Of a stretch of 57,706 bases of DNA, positions 9,492 to 18,903 are shown piece by piece; the first letter of the stretch is position 1, and every line of letters starts with the position of its first letter. The stretch spans positions 1 through 57,706 of the forward strand of contig CALGAO010000037.1 in the NCBI GenBank assembly GCA_937957685.1, in the 5' to 3' direction. Made by a program: the position numbers and the translations under genes. The notes beneath the pieces are model-generated. The model was given only the letters and a program-made list of their open reading frames with translations, was not told the origin of the DNA and searched no databases. This stretch comes from an uncultured Paenibacillaceae bacterium. Its GTDB lineage: Bacteria; Bacillota; Bacilli; Paenibacillales; DA-C8.

Positions 9492-11645
9492 TTAGTGCGC
9501 ACCCTGCTCTCCGAACACGGACAGCTCCAGCAGCTCCGCAATATCCCGCGCCTTCACCCGGGACTCCATCTCCATCAGCTTCGTGCCATCCTCCATCATC
9601 GTCAGGCAGTACGGACAGGCGGAGCTGATGACCGTCGGATTCACTGCCAGCGCCTGCTCGGTGCGGGCCAGATTGATGCGCTTGCCCGCCGTCTCCTCCA
9701 TCCACATCATGCCGCCGCCGGCGCCGCAGCACATGCCGTTCTCCCTGGACCGCTCCATCTCCACCAGCCGGGTGCCGGGTATCGCCCGCAGGATCTTGCG
9801 CGGCTGATCATAGATACCGTTGTAGCGGCCGAGGTAGCAGGAATCATGGTAGACGACCCGCTCCTCAACGGGATGCGTTGGTTTCAGCTTGCCTTGCTTG
9901 ACCAGCTCGGCAAGCAACTCGCTGTGATGGATGACTTCCGCCTCAAGCCCGAAATCAGGGTACTCATTTTTGAGGATGTTGTAGGTGTGCGGACAGGCCG
10001 TGACGATTTTCCTCACGTTGTACTTTCTGAACGTCTCAATGTTCTCCAGACAGAGCTGCTGAAACAGGTATTCATTGCCCATCCTTCGCGGCGTATCGCC
10101 GGAATTCTGCTCTTCGTTGCCGAGGATGGCGAAGTTCACGCCCGCTTCATTCAGCAGGCGGACCAATGCCCGCGTCACCTTGCGGCTGCGGTTGTCATAG
10201 GAGCCCATCGAGCCGACGAAGAACAGATATTCAAACTGGGGATTCTCTGTGACATGCGGCACATGCAGCTGTCCTTCCGGGTCGATCTCCTTCACCCAGG
10301 CAGCCCGTTCCTTGCGGCTGATGCCCCAGGGGTTGCCCTGGCGCTCGATGTTCTGCATCGCCCGCTGCCCGTCATGCGGCATGGAACCTTCGGTGAGCAC
10401 CAGATAGCGGCGCAGGTCGATGATCTTGTCGACGTGCTCGTTGCCGACCGGGCACTGGTCCTCGCAGTTCCGGCATGTCGTGCAGGACCATAGCTCATCC
10501 TCGGTGATCACATCACCGATCAGCTTAAGCTCCGTCGCCAGCCGCGCAGCCGGCATCCAGGTGGCATGCTGCATCCGCAGGGTCGGCGAGATATCGGTGA
10601 TGCCTGAACCGGCCCATCCCTCCGCCAGCTCACTGGGGTGCATCGCATGCGCATCATGGCTCCCGCCGCCGAACATAAAGGCGGGCACCCATGGCGAGCG
10701 GGAGGTGATGGCCGCGCCCTTCTCCGTCAGGTGGTCGCGCAGCTTCGTGATCAGGTGCATCGGCGACAGCAGCTTGCCTGTGTTCGATGCCGGGCAGACG
10801 TTCGTACACCGGCCGCATTCCACGCAGGCATACAGATCAAGCAGCTGCTTCCGCGTGAACTCCTCGATCCGCGAGACCCCGAAGGATTCAGCCTCCTCGT
10901 CCTCGAAGTCCAGAGACGTTAGCCGATGATCAAGCTCCTGCCGACGGAGCAGGAGGTTGACCGGCGCGGTCAGGATGTGAAAATGTTTGGACTGCGGCAC
11001 ATAGACGAGGAAGGCAAGCAGGATCATGAGATGCGCCCACCAGAAGATATGGAAGCCGATCTCCGCGCTGCGAACGGACAGATCTCCGATGGCTGCCGCC
11101 AGCATCGAAGTGACAGGGGTGTAGACGGAGGCTTCCGCCCCCTCGCGAATCCGGTGAAAGGTCAGGGTCAGCAACACCGACAGGAGCAGGAAGGTGATGA
11201 AGAAGACAACGATGCTTGGCTTCCACCCTCGCTTCAGGCGCTTCAACCTCTCGATGTAGCGGCGATAGACAGCGAAGCCCATGGCCAGCAACACCAGCAC
11301 GATCGTGATCTCCTGCGTAAGCTCGAACAGATGGAAGCCCGGAACGGGCAGCCTGACTCCGAACAGGCCAAGCAGGATCAGATCCAGCGCCCCCAACTGC
11401 AGGATGATAAAACCGTAGAAAATGATCACATGCATGATGCCGCTTCTACGGTCCTTCAGCAGCTTCGTCTGGCCGAAGGTCTGAACGAGGAAAGCCTTCA
11501 CCCGCTTCCCGGCCTCCTGCTTCAGGTCCACGGTTCGGCCGAGCTTCAGGTACAGATACCGATGATACACTGCCTGGTAGAACAGATAGCAGGCATAGCC
11601 GACAACCGCCAGAAACAACACCAATTGAACCGTCTGCCAGATCAT
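9492..11645 (-). CDS. fadF: Membrane-bound Fe-S ETF:menaquinone oxidoreductase (FadF type)
   Basis: This 717-aa protein probably carries electrons from reduced EtfAB into the menaquinone pool. About five N-terminal membrane helices (residues 3-220) resemble a heme-b NarI-like domain. Two ferredoxin-type clusters follow, CVECGRCTNVCP and CTTCRNCEDQCP. Two CCG-like domains come last. The second CCG domain is intact (GMCCGAGGGMMW). The first has serine or threonine where related proteins often carry cysteine (VGSMGSYD, EQNSGD, CPHTYN), which I recall as common in Bacillus FadF. It leads the minus-strand fad genes, directly downstream of the FadR operators. GGAGGAGAGG precedes the ATG. Confidence 0.88.
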   Translation of the reverse strand: MIWQTVQLVLFLAVVGYACYLFYQAVYHRYLYLKLGRTVDLKQEAGKRVKAFLVQTFGQTKLLKDRRSGIMHVIIFYGFIILQLGALDLILLGLFGVRLPVPGFHLFELTQEITIVLVLLAMGFAVYRRYIERLKRLKRGWKPSIVVFFITFLLLSVLLTLTFHRIREGAEASVYTPVTSMLAAAIGDLSVRSAEIGFHIFWWAHLMILLAFLVYVPQSKHFHILTAPVNLLLRRQELDHRLTSLDFEDEEAESFGVSRIEEFTRKQLLDLYACVECGRCTNVCPASNTGKLLSPMHLITKLRDHLTEKGAAITSRSPWVPAFMFGGGSHDAHAMHPSELAEGWAGSGITDISPTLRMQHATWMPAARLATELKLIGDVITEDELWSCTTCRNCEDQCPVGNEHVDKIIDLRRYLVLTEGSMPHDGQRAMQNIERQGNPWGISRKERAAWVKEIDPEGQLHVPHVTENPQFEYLFFVGSMGSYDNRSRKVTRALVRLLNEAGVNFAILGNEEQNSGDTPRRMGNEYLFQQLCLENIETFRKYNVRKIVTACPHTYNILKNEYPDFGLEAEVIHHSELLAELVKQGKLKPTHPVEERVVYHDSCYLGRYNGIYDQPRKILRAIPGTRLVEMERSRENGMCCGAGGGMMWMEETAGKRINLARTEQALAVNPTVISSACPYCLTMMEDGTKLMEMESRVKARDIAELLELSVFGEQGAH

Positions 11646-11794
11646 ATCCCTCTCCTCCCATGAAGTAAGCGGTTACAAATCACAATCAGATGTACCCGAC
11701 TGACATCCGATCCATAAGGACAACCGGGATCACCTGCTTCAACCAATCAGACATTGACACTCTGATCAGTATAATATACGATTGAACTTGAAAC

Positions 11795-11812
11795 TGAATG
11801 ACTATTCATTCA
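11795..11812. promoter_or_regulatory. FadR operator 1
   Basis: TGAATGACTATTCATTCA matches the B. subtilis FadR consensus TGAATGAMTANTCATTCA at every defined position. It lies in the 237-bp divergent region between fadF and fadR, about 150 bp from fadF and 70 bp from fadR, so it can control both transcripts. FadR is released by long-chain acyl-CoA in Bacillus. Confidence 0.9.
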
Positions 11813-11830
11813 TTATTCGATCGAGGAAAA

Positions 11831-11848
11831 TGAATGGTCATTCATTCA
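11831..11848. promoter_or_regulatory. FadR operator 2
   Basis: TGAATGGTCATTCATTCA is a second FadR-type site, with deviations at positions 7-9 of the consensus. Its centre is 36 bp from the first site. It lies 35 bp before the fadR start, so it probably serves autoregulation of fadR-etfBA. Confidence 0.85.
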
Positions 11849-11882
11849 GGTTTAGCTGTATCATATCACCGAGGTGATTTTT

Positions 11883-12473
11883 TTGGCAAGCAAAAAAAGG
11901 GACAAATATCACGCCATTCTGGAAGGGGCCCTGAAAGTCTTCGCCGAAACCGGCTTCCATCGCACACAGGTATCTCGAATCGCAAAGGCGGCGGGCGTGG
12001 CTGACGGCACCATCTATCTGTACTTTAGCCGCAAGGAAGATATCCTGATCCACCTCTTCCGCGAGAAGCTCGGCGAACTGATCGACACCATCAACGCGGC
12101 CATCGAGCCGATCGAGAATGCCAGCGAGGCGCTTCGCACCCTGGTTCGCATCCACTACAGCACCTTCGAGAACAACGTCGATCTCGCCTACGTTACGCAG
12201 ATCGAACTGTTGCAGAGCGATATGGAGCTCCGCAAGGAGATCGGCAAGACGATCAAGCCCTATTTTCAATTGCTGGAGAGACTGGTGGTCAAGGGCATCG
12301 AACAGGGGTTGTTCCGCCCGAACCTGAATGTCAAGCTGACCCGTCTGCTGCTGTTCGGATCGATGAATGAGGTGCTGACCTCCTGGTTGATCTCCGGACG
12401 CAAGTACTCCCTCATCGAACAGACCGACGATACGGTGGATTTCTGGCTGAGGGGCATCCAGAAGGACGCATGA
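11883..12473 (+). CDS. fadR: TetR-family fatty acid metabolism repressor
   Basis: A TetR-type N-terminal helix-turn-helix (about residues 5-50; GFHRTQVSRIAKAAGVADGT then IYLYFSRKEDIL) is followed by a helical ligand domain of the Bacillus FadR (YsiA) type. The start is assigned to TTG 11883 (LASKKRDKYHAIL), seven bases after the site GAGGTGAT; a GTG at 11874 overlaps that site and is less likely. About 196 aa, typical of the family. The two FadR operators just upstream and co-transcription with etfB and etfA support the specific name. It probably represses its own operon and the divergent fad genes. Confidence 0.9.
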   Translation: MASKKRDKYHAILEGALKVFAETGFHRTQVSRIAKAAGVADGTIYLYFSRKEDILIHLFREKLGELIDTINAAIEPIENASEALRTLVRIHYSTFENNVDLAYVTQIELLQSDMELRKEIGKTIKPYFQLLERLVVKGIEQGLFRPNLNVKLTRLLLFGSMNEVLTSWLISGRKYSLIEQTDDTVDFWLRGIQKDA

Positions 12474-12511
12474 GATTTTCATGATCAGTATATTGGGAAA
12501 GGGGCATTGGC

Positions 12512-13279
12512 ATGAATATTTTTGTGCTCTTGAAGCAGACGTTTGACACCGAGGAAAGAATCGTGTTGAGAGACGGAGTAATCTCCGAAGATGGCGTCAA
12601 ATTCGTGATCAACCCTTATGACGAGTTCGCCGTCGAGCAGGCGATCCAGCTGCGCGACGAATTCGGGGGCAAGGTCACGGTCGTGTCCGTCGGCCCGGAT
12701 CGCGCCAGCGAAGCGCTTCGCACCGCGCTGGCCATGGGCGCAGATGAAGCCGTGCTCATCCGCGGTGAACGAATTCCCGCCGACGAGGCGGCCGTCTCGC
12801 GGGTGCTGGCCGCCTATCTCCGGCAGCAGAGCTTCGACCTGATCCTCGGCGGCTACTTCTCCATCGACCAGGTGGCAGGCCAGGTGGCAGTCCGCCTCGC
12901 GAAGCTGCTTGATCTTCCGCACACCTCGGCGATTACCGGCATGAAGCTGGAAGATGGCCGAGCGATCGTCACCCGCGATGCCGAAGGCGACCAGGAGATT
13001 GTCGAAGTGGCGTTGCCTGCTCTGTTCACCGCTCAGCAAGGGTTGAATGAGCCGCGATATCCTTCGCTGCAGGGCATCATGAAGGCGAAGAAGAAACCGC
13101 TTGCGACGCTCAGTCTCGACGATCTCGGTTTGACCGCAGAGGCGCTGGAGGCGGGAACCTCCCGCATCTCTGTCTCGCTTCCGCCGGAGCGTGCCGAGGT
13201 AAGGATGATTAAGGGTGAGCTGCGGGATCAGGCAGCGGAGCTCGTGCAGTTGCTGCGACATGAAGCCAAAGTGATCTAG
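12512..13279 (+). CDS. etfB: Electron transfer flavoprotein beta subunit
   Basis: The small ETF subunit accepts electrons from acyl-CoA dehydrogenase. It opens MNIFVLLKQTFDTEERIVL and carries NPYDEFAVEQAIQLRD and ALAMGADEAVLIRG, all characteristic of EtfB, in 255 aa. AAAGGGGC precedes the ATG. It lies 38 bp after fadR and 18 bp before etfA, in the order fadR-etfB-etfA. Its likely membrane outlet is the FadF-type protein encoded on the other side of the FadR operators. Confidence 0.95.
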   Translation: MNIFVLLKQTFDTEERIVLRDGVISEDGVKFVINPYDEFAVEQAIQLRDEFGGKVTVVSVGPDRASEALRTALAMGADEAVLIRGERIPADEAAVSRVLAAYLRQQSFDLILGGYFSIDQVAGQVAVRLAKLLDLPHTSAITGMKLEDGRAIVTRDAEGDQEIVEVALPALFTAQQGLNEPRYPSLQGIMKAKKKPLATLSLDDLGLTAEALEAGTSRISVSLPPERAEVRMIKGELRDQAAELVQLLRHEAKVI

Positions 13280-13297
13280 GATCGGAGGACGACGAAT

Positions 13298-14278
13298 ATG
13301 AATCAGACTTTCCTGATCGTTGCTGAAACTCGTGAAGGCAGGCTTCGTCAGGTCGTATACGAAGCGCTGACTGCTGCGGCCCTCTCGGCCGGAGAAGGTG
13401 ACAGGAAAATCGGCGTGCTGCTCGGTTCCGGCGTCGAGATGCAGGTCATCGAGCTGGCGGCTTGTGGACTCGATCAGCTGTATGTTATAGATGATCCCTC
13501 TCTGCATACCTACAATCCGGATACCTGGTCCAACGCACTGCTGGCGGTGATCGAGCAAGTCAAGCCGGACGCCATCTTCCTCGGTCATACTGCCATCGGA
13601 CGCGATCTGGCTCCACTCATCTCGGCCTCGCTGAATGCAGGTCAGATCTCCGATGTCACTGACATCAGGCAGGCCGATGGGCGACCGGTATTCACCCGCC
13701 CGATCTATGCTGGCAAGGCATTTGAACAGAGGGTGGCAAACACCAGACCGTATGTCGTGACGATCCGCCCGAACAACTTCCAGGCGGCAGGCCCCACGAA
13801 TCAGTCCTGCGAGATTGTTCGCCTGGCTCCGCCCGCCCCATCCCTGCGCTCGGTCGTGAAGGATGTGCTGAAGAAGGCATCGAGCAAGGTGGACCTGACC
13901 GAGGCCAAATATATCGTCTCCGGCGGTCGCGGCGTCAGAGGCGCCGAAGGTTTCCGGCTGTTGGAGGAGCTCGCGGACGTGCTGGGAGGAGCCGTGGGCG
14001 CATCCCGCGGCGCCTGCGACGCCGGTTATTGCGACTATTCCATGCAGATCGGACAGACCGGCAAGGTCGTCACTCCGGAGGTGTATATCGCCTGCGGCAT
14101 CAGCGGCGCCATCCAGCACCTGGCTGGCATGAGCAACTCGCGGGTGATCATCGCGATCAACACCGACCCAGAAGCGCCGATCTTCAGGGTGGCTCACTAC
14201 GGCATCGTCGGTGACCTCTTCCAGGTCGTGCCGCTGCTCACCGAAGAGTTCCGCAAGCTGTTGGCATCACAGTCCTGA
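13298..14278 (+). CDS. etfA: Electron transfer flavoprotein alpha subunit
   Basis: The FAD-binding ETF subunit, 326 aa. The C-terminal FAD domain is complete: SGGRGVRG at about 210, ASRGACDAGYCDYSMQIGQT, VYIACGISGAIQH and AINTDPEAPIFRVAHYGIVG. GGAGGA precedes the ATG. The protein pairs with EtfB and is the last gene of the fadR transcript; a hairpin about 110 bp downstream can end it. Confidence 0.95.
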   Translation: MNQTFLIVAETREGRLRQVVYEALTAAALSAGEGDRKIGVLLGSGVEMQVIELAACGLDQLYVIDDPSLHTYNPDTWSNALLAVIEQVKPDAIFLGHTAIGRDLAPLISASLNAGQISDVTDIRQADGRPVFTRPIYAGKAFEQRVANTRPYVVTIRPNNFQAAGPTNQSCEIVRLAPPAPSLRSVVKDVLKKASSKVDLTEAKYIVSGGRGVRGAEGFRLLEELADVLGGAVGASRGACDAGYCDYSMQIGQTGKVVTPEVYIACGISGAIQHLAGMSNSRVIIAINTDPEAPIFRVAHYGIVGDLFQVVPLLTEEFRKLLASQS

Positions 14279-14387
14279 CCCATAACGGTGTCTTCTTCCA
14301 TCATCTGACCATTAACCAAGATAAATAGCAGCAAGCAAATCACATAGCCCAATTGCGATCACATCCATCAGACGGACACCAGATAAT

Positions 14388-14425
14388 AAAGCTCCTGATC
14401 GGCCCATGGGCCAATCAGGAGCTTT
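14388..14425. terminator. Bidirectional terminator hairpin after etfA
   Basis: AAAGCTCCTGAT pairs with ATCAGGAGCTTT around a GGCCCATGGGCC core, giving a stem of about 16 bp. It lies between the converging ends of etfA and the ABC exporter operon. T-runs are weak on both sides. Confidence 0.7.
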
Positions 14426-14527
14426 GGCTTCGGTTATCTAGCGACCGTCTGGTCGGCTGATCCTTGCCTTCTCTTCACCTGCCAGCCGGCAAGGCTGCGG
14501 AGAGCCTGCCAATGAAGGATGCGCTAG

Positions 14528-15799
14528 CTAGATGCCGTACGCCTTCATCGCCTTCCACAGCTCCTTGAGCGACGGGCGCTTGCCGTACATGAGCACGCCG
14601 GTGCGGTAGATCTTGGCGGACAGCCAGCTGAGTGCCCAGATCGCCACGAGCTGGATCGCGATCGACAGCCAGATCTCCCAGATCGCCGGGTCGCTCATGC
14701 CGATGCGCACGAACATGATGAGCGGCGCCAGGAACGGCACATAGGAGGTGACCTTGACGAGCATCGTGTTCGGGTCCTGCGTGCCGTAGAAGGCGATGAA
14801 GAAGGCGATGATGATCAGCACCATGACCGGGGTGATCGCCTGATTCAGCTCCTCCGTGCGGCTGACCATCGAGCCGATCGCGGCCGACAACGTTCCATAG
14901 GTGAAGTAGCCGATGAGATAGAAGATCAGGAAGTACAGGAACAGGCTCGGCTCCAGCTTGCCCAGATCGAAGCCCAGGGCCTCCAGCATCTCCAGGCCTC
15001 CCGGGTTGGCGGTCACGTTCAGGGCGATGACCGCGACGAAGAACAGGAGCTGGACCAGACCGAGCAGGCAGATGCCGATCAGCTTGCCGGTCATCTGCTT
15101 GATCGGCGACACGGAGGAGATCAGGATCTCCATGACGCGCGAGCTCTTCTCCGCCGTGATCTCCGTTGCGATCATCTGCCCGTACATGATAACGGCCATG
15201 TAGAGGAAGAAGATCATGATGTAGACCAGGAAATACGCCATCATCACTTCTTCGATCGACTTGCCCTCGCCATCGGAATTGAGCAGCACCTGTTCGCTCG
15301 TCAGCGACACCGGCGAGAACAGCTTCTCCATCTGCTCCGGAGTCAGCTGCGCCTCCTGGATCGCGAGCTGCTGCTTGACCGTTGACAGGGCCGCCTGCAG
15401 ATCATCGAGCGTGCTGAACTCCATCGTGCCGCGCGACTTGTAGACAGCTCTCGGGAAAGCATCTCCCTGATCATACAGCTGCAGATAGCCTGCGATCTCG
15501 CCATTCGCCAGGTATTCGCGCGCCTGCTGTTCCCCGCCCGTGATCTCCATGATCTTGAACCGGGGATCATCCTGGCTGCCATAATACCGGCTCAAGCCCT
15601 CCAGGATCGCCGGCGTGGCATCCACCACGCCAAGCGTCTTCGCATCATGGTCTTCCCCGTTATCCAGCATGCTGACGACCGCAGGTATGGCGAACAAGAC
15701 GGTGATGGCCAGTGCGAAGATGATGCTGACGGCGATAAACGTCTTCGACCGCATGCGTGTCACAAAGGTAAACCGTATAATCGACCACAAGGCTTTCAT
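14528..15799 (-). CDS. ABC-2 type exporter permease (NatB-like), second copy
   Basis: About 423 aa with one N-terminal membrane helix, a roughly 150-residue extracytoplasmic domain (about 45-195), then five or six C-terminal helices. YGQMIATEITAEKSSRVMEI and ISSVSPIKQMTGKLIG are typical of NatB/ABC-2 permeases. The start is taken at ATG 15799 (MKALWSIIRFTFV); a GTG three codons earlier is an alternative. It is related to the adjacent permease, so the two may form a heterodimer driven by the ATPase upstream. NatB itself is a sodium exporter subunit, but the substrate cannot be told here. Confidence 0.85.
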   Translation of the reverse strand: MKALWSIIRFTFVTRMRSKTFIAVSIIFALAITVLFAIPAVVSMLDNGEDHDAKTLGVVDATPAILEGLSRYYGSQDDPRFKIMEITGGEQQAREYLANGEIAGYLQLYDQGDAFPRAVYKSRGTMEFSTLDDLQAALSTVKQQLAIQEAQLTPEQMEKLFSPVSLTSEQVLLNSDGEGKSIEEVMMAYFLVYIMIFFLYMAVIMYGQMIATEITAEKSSRVMEILISSVSPIKQMTGKLIGICLLGLVQLLFFVAVIALNVTANPGGLEMLEALGFDLGKLEPSLFLYFLIFYLIGYFTYGTLSAAIGSMVSRTEELNQAITPVMVLIIIAFFIAFYGTQDPNTMLVKVTSYVPFLAPLIMFVRIGMSDPAIWEIWLSIAIQLVAIWALSWLSAKIYRTGVLMYGKRPSLKELWKAMKAYGI

Positions 15800-15823
15800 G
15801 ACTCTCACCCGTTCCCTTCCAGA

Positions 15824-17098
15824 TTAGCGATAACGCATCGCTTTCCATACTTCCTTCAGCGCCGGCTTCTTGCCGTACATCAGAACTCCCGCGCGATAGA
15901 TCTTGGCTGCGAACCATCCGACCAGCAGGATGAACGCCGCATTGATCACGATGGCCAGACCGACCTCCCAGATCGCCGGATTGCTGACGCCGATGCGCAT
16001 AAACATCAGGATCGGCGAGAACAGCGGAACGAAGGACAGGATCTCCACATACGCGGCGCCCGTATTGGATATGGAGAAGATCGCCACATAGAAGACGGCC
16101 AGCGAGATGACCGTAAACGGCGAGATCACCTGTCCGACATCCTCATTGCGGCTGACGAGCGAACCGGCCGCAGCGAACATGACCGCGTAGGAGAAATATC
16201 CGAGCAGATAGAACAGGATGAAGTAGATGACGAGCGATGCCGAGATCCCGCTCAGATCGAGATTGAAGTAGGCAAAGGCATCCCGGTTGTGCGGCAGCAT
16301 CAGGTTGACGGCCGCCGTTGCGATATAGATGAGCATCTGCACGAGCCCGACGAGGAAGATGCCGATCAGCTTGCCGAACATCTGCGTCAGCGGCTTGACG
16401 CTCGTGATCAGGATCTCCATGACGCGCGAGCTCTTCTCCGAGCTGACCTCCGTCGCCACCATCGTGCCGCCTCCGAAGATGGACATGAACAGCAGCGTCA
16501 GCATGATGATCACGAACACGAACGTCACGGCGATCTCCTCTTCGGACTTGCCTTCATCTCCCTCCGTGACGATCGTCGGTTCGATGGAGAAGGAGCGATT
16601 GAGTTCCAGGAGATCGTCTCCGGTCAGCTCCAGCCGCTCCGCGACCAGGCTGGTCCGGATCAGCTGAAGCGCCATCTGAAGATCCTGCAGCACGCCGGAA
16701 TCGATGTCCTTCGCCTTCAGCTCCGCGGAGGATGACAGCCCCGCATCGTCTTCCCGGATGATCAGATAGCCGTCGATCTTGCCGTCGAACAGCATCTGCT
16801 TCGCCAATTGCTCATTGGCCTCCTGACTGCCCTGATCCTCGAGCAGGATGATCGTCATGCTCGAGTCCTCCTGCTGCTCGTAGAACGCCTGCAGGGCAGC
16901 GGGGATCGCCGTAGCGGAAGGCAGCACGGCCACCTTGTCCTCCCCTCCCGGATTAAACGCCTGCAGGATGAGCGGCACGTGAATGCCGATCGTGATCAGA
17001 ATGATGAAGAATACCGTTCCGATCTTGTAGCTTTTGGTGCGAGTCTGACTGCGAAACGTGAAACGAATGACGGAACCGAGTTTATTCACGATTTTCAC
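15824..17098 (-). CDS. ABC-2 type exporter permease (NatB-like), first copy
   Basis: This 424-aa protein has the same architecture as its downstream neighbour: an N-terminal helix, an extracytoplasmic region, and a C-terminal membrane block containing ATEVSSEKSSRVMEILITSV and QMFGKLIGIFLVGLVQ. The start codon lies within the end of the ATPase gene (a 17-bp overlap), indicating translational coupling. The two permeases probably arose by duplication and work with the preceding NatA-like ATPase. Confidence 0.85.
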   Translation of the reverse strand: MKIVNKLGSVIRFTFRSQTRTKSYKIGTVFFIILITIGIHVPLILQAFNPGGEDKVAVLPSATAIPAALQAFYEQQEDSSMTIILLEDQGSQEANEQLAKQMLFDGKIDGYLIIREDDAGLSSSAELKAKDIDSGVLQDLQMALQLIRTSLVAERLELTGDDLLELNRSFSIEPTIVTEGDEGKSEEEIAVTFVFVIIMLTLLFMSIFGGGTMVATEVSSEKSSRVMEILITSVKPLTQMFGKLIGIFLVGLVQMLIYIATAAVNLMLPHNRDAFAYFNLDLSGISASLVIYFILFYLLGYFSYAVMFAAAGSLVSRNEDVGQVISPFTVISLAVFYVAIFSISNTGAAYVEILSFVPLFSPILMFMRIGVSNPAIWEVGLAIVINAAFILLVGWFAAKIYRAGVLMYGKKPALKEVWKAMRYR

Positions 17099-17984
17099 CT
17101 ACAGTTTTAATAAAGATATCATTAAGCGACGGCTCGACCACCTGGAAGCGATAGACGACGGTTTGCGCGGAAGCCAGGCTCAGAATCTCGCTGGCGGCCC
17201 GCATATCCGAGATGTGAATGTCGTAGCCGGAAGCTGTCTGCCGCACCCCTTTCACGCCGCTGATGCGCTCCAGTCCATCAACCGGATGCTCCGTCTCCAG
17301 GATGACCCTTTCCTTCGGAAACTGCTTCTTGATCTCCTTCAGCCTGCCTTGCAGCTTCGTATTCGATCGATCCAGGATGATGATGTTCTCGCACAGCTCC
17401 TCCACATGCTCCATGCGGTGGCTGGAGAAAAGGATCGAGGTGCCCTGCTTGCGCAGCTCCATGACCGTTGACTTCAGCAGCTCGACATTGACCGGATCGA
17501 GACCGCTGAACGCTTCGTCGAGGATGAGGATCTCCGGACGATGGATGACCGCAGCGATGAACTGGATCTTCTGCTGGTTCCCCTTGGACAGCTCCTCGAC
17601 GCGCTTGTTGTAATAATCCGACACATTGAATCTCTCCAGCCATTCCTTCAGGCTCTTGTCCGCTTCCCGGCGGTTCATGCCCCTGAGTTCGGCCAGGTAG
17701 ACGATCTGGTCGCTCACCTTGATCTTGGGATACAAGCCGCGCTCCTCAGGCAGATACCCCATGATGCTGCGCAGCTCCTCGCGGTAGCCCTGCCCCTTCC
17801 ACAGGATCTGTCCCTGATCCGGATAGATCAGGCCCAGCACCATGCGCATCGTCGTTGTCTTGCCCGCGCCGTTGGCCCCGAGCAATCCGAAGATCTCGCC
17901 AGCGCCGACATTGAAGTTGATGCTGTTCACCGCGATTTTCTCGCCGTATTGCTTCGTCACTCTTTCCACCTGCAATGGATACAT
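17082..17984 (-). CDS. ABC exporter ATP-binding protein (NatA-like)
   Basis: 300 aa. Walker A GANGAGKTT is at about residue 37, the signature ELSKGNQQKIQFIAAV at about 130, and Walker B ILILDEAFSGLDPVN follows. The C-terminal tail of about 80 residues is typical of the DrrA/NatA exporter class. GAGGTAAGAC precedes the ATG, and the gene starts three bases after the end of the YtrB-like gene, so all six genes from 20025 to 14528 may form one transcript. It energises the two permeases downstream. Confidence 0.88.
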   Translation of the reverse strand: MYPLQVERVTKQYGEKIAVNSINFNVGAGEIFGLLGANGAGKTTTMRMVLGLIYPDQGQILWKGQGYREELRSIMGYLPEERGLYPKIKVSDQIVYLAELRGMNRREADKSLKEWLERFNVSDYYNKRVEELSKGNQQKIQFIAAVIHRPEILILDEAFSGLDPVNVELLKSTVMELRKQGTSILFSSHRMEHVEELCENIIILDRSNTKLQGRLKEIKKQFPKERVILETEHPVDGLERISGVKGVRQTASGYDIHISDMRAASEILSLASAQTVVYRFQVVEPSLNDIFIKTVGENRE

Positions 17985-17987
17985 GTC

Positions 17988-18902
17988 TTACCTCTCCCTT
18001 ACCTCATGTGATCTGACATATTGATTATCGTGCCTCTGGATCATATATTGCATGATCTCATCAAGCGGTATCGGTTGCGTCTGATAGATGCCCATGCCCA
18101 GACGCTTGAGCTCCTTGGCCGCCTTCGCGTAATCATCTGCGATCAGGCGATTGGGTTGACCCGGATCCACGAAGCAGACCCCATCAACCTCCGCGAGTGA
18201 AGTTCCGCTGCCCTCGATCCACAGCTCGCGCCAATCCTCCAGCAGACTGTCCTTCTCGTACATGCCCAGCACCTGGCCTTCATACATAAATACGATGTAG
18301 TCCGCCAGGCGTCTCACCTCTTCGATGATATGCGTCGCGATCACCGCCGTATGCCCCGGCTGCTCCATGTAATGGGTGATCTCATCGATCATATCCCGCC
18401 AGGCGAGCGGGTCGAGTCCCAGGCTCGGCTCGTCGAGCAGGAGCAACTCTGGGCGACGCGCCAGCACCTGGACCAGCGCAAATTTCTGCTGCGTCCCCTT
18501 GGACATCTTGCGCAGCCTCATGCGATCATCGATCCTGAACCGCCTGATCAGCCGATCATACTCGCTGTCATCCCAGTTGGCATAGAACTGCCGCATGAAG
18601 TTCTTCATCTGTCTCGCCCGCATCGTATCGTCGATGACATCCGAGCTGTCGAGCATATAGCCGATCCTGGCCTTCAGCTCCACGTCGTCTTCAGGATAGC
18701 TTCGCCCCAGCACCTGCAGCGTGCCTTCATCGGGCCTCACCAGATTCATCAGCATCCTGAACAGGGTGCTCTTGCCCGAACCATTGGGCCCGACGATGGC
18801 CGTGATATAGCCCGCCGGAATCTCAAGATCGATCGGGCCGATGATCAATGACTCGGATTTCTTCCGGATTCCTCTGAGGATGATACTGTGCTCGTACGTC
18901 AA
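17988..18902 (-). CDS. ABC transporter ATP-binding protein (YtrB-like)
   Basis: Walker A GPNGSGKST (about residue 38), signature KMSKGTQQKFALVQVLARR and Walker B LLLDEPSLGLDPL are intact. I set the start at TTG 18902 (then TYEHSIILRGIRKK), because GGGAGG lies six bases upstream and the codon follows the stop of the GntR gene by one base. The longer frame to 18965 reads across the regulator. About 304 aa. In the Bacillus ytr operon a GntR regulator of the YtrA type is followed by such an ATPase. Its membrane partner is probably the 242-aa protein upstream. Confidence 0.85.
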   Translation of the reverse strand: MTYEHSIILRGIRKKSESLIIGPIDLEIPAGYITAIVGPNGSGKSTLFRMLMNLVRPDEGTLQVLGRSYPEDDVELKARIGYMLDSSDVIDDTMRARQMKNFMRQFYANWDDSEYDRLIRRFRIDDRMRLRKMSKGTQQKFALVQVLARRPELLLLDEPSLGLDPLAWRDMIDEITHYMEQPGHTAVIATHIIEEVRRLADYIVFMYEGQVLGMYEKDSLLEDWRELWIEGSGTSLAEVDGVCFVDPGQPNRLIADDYAKAAKELKRLGMGIYQTQPIPLDEIMQYMIQRHDNQYVRSHEVRER

Positions 18903-18903
18903 G

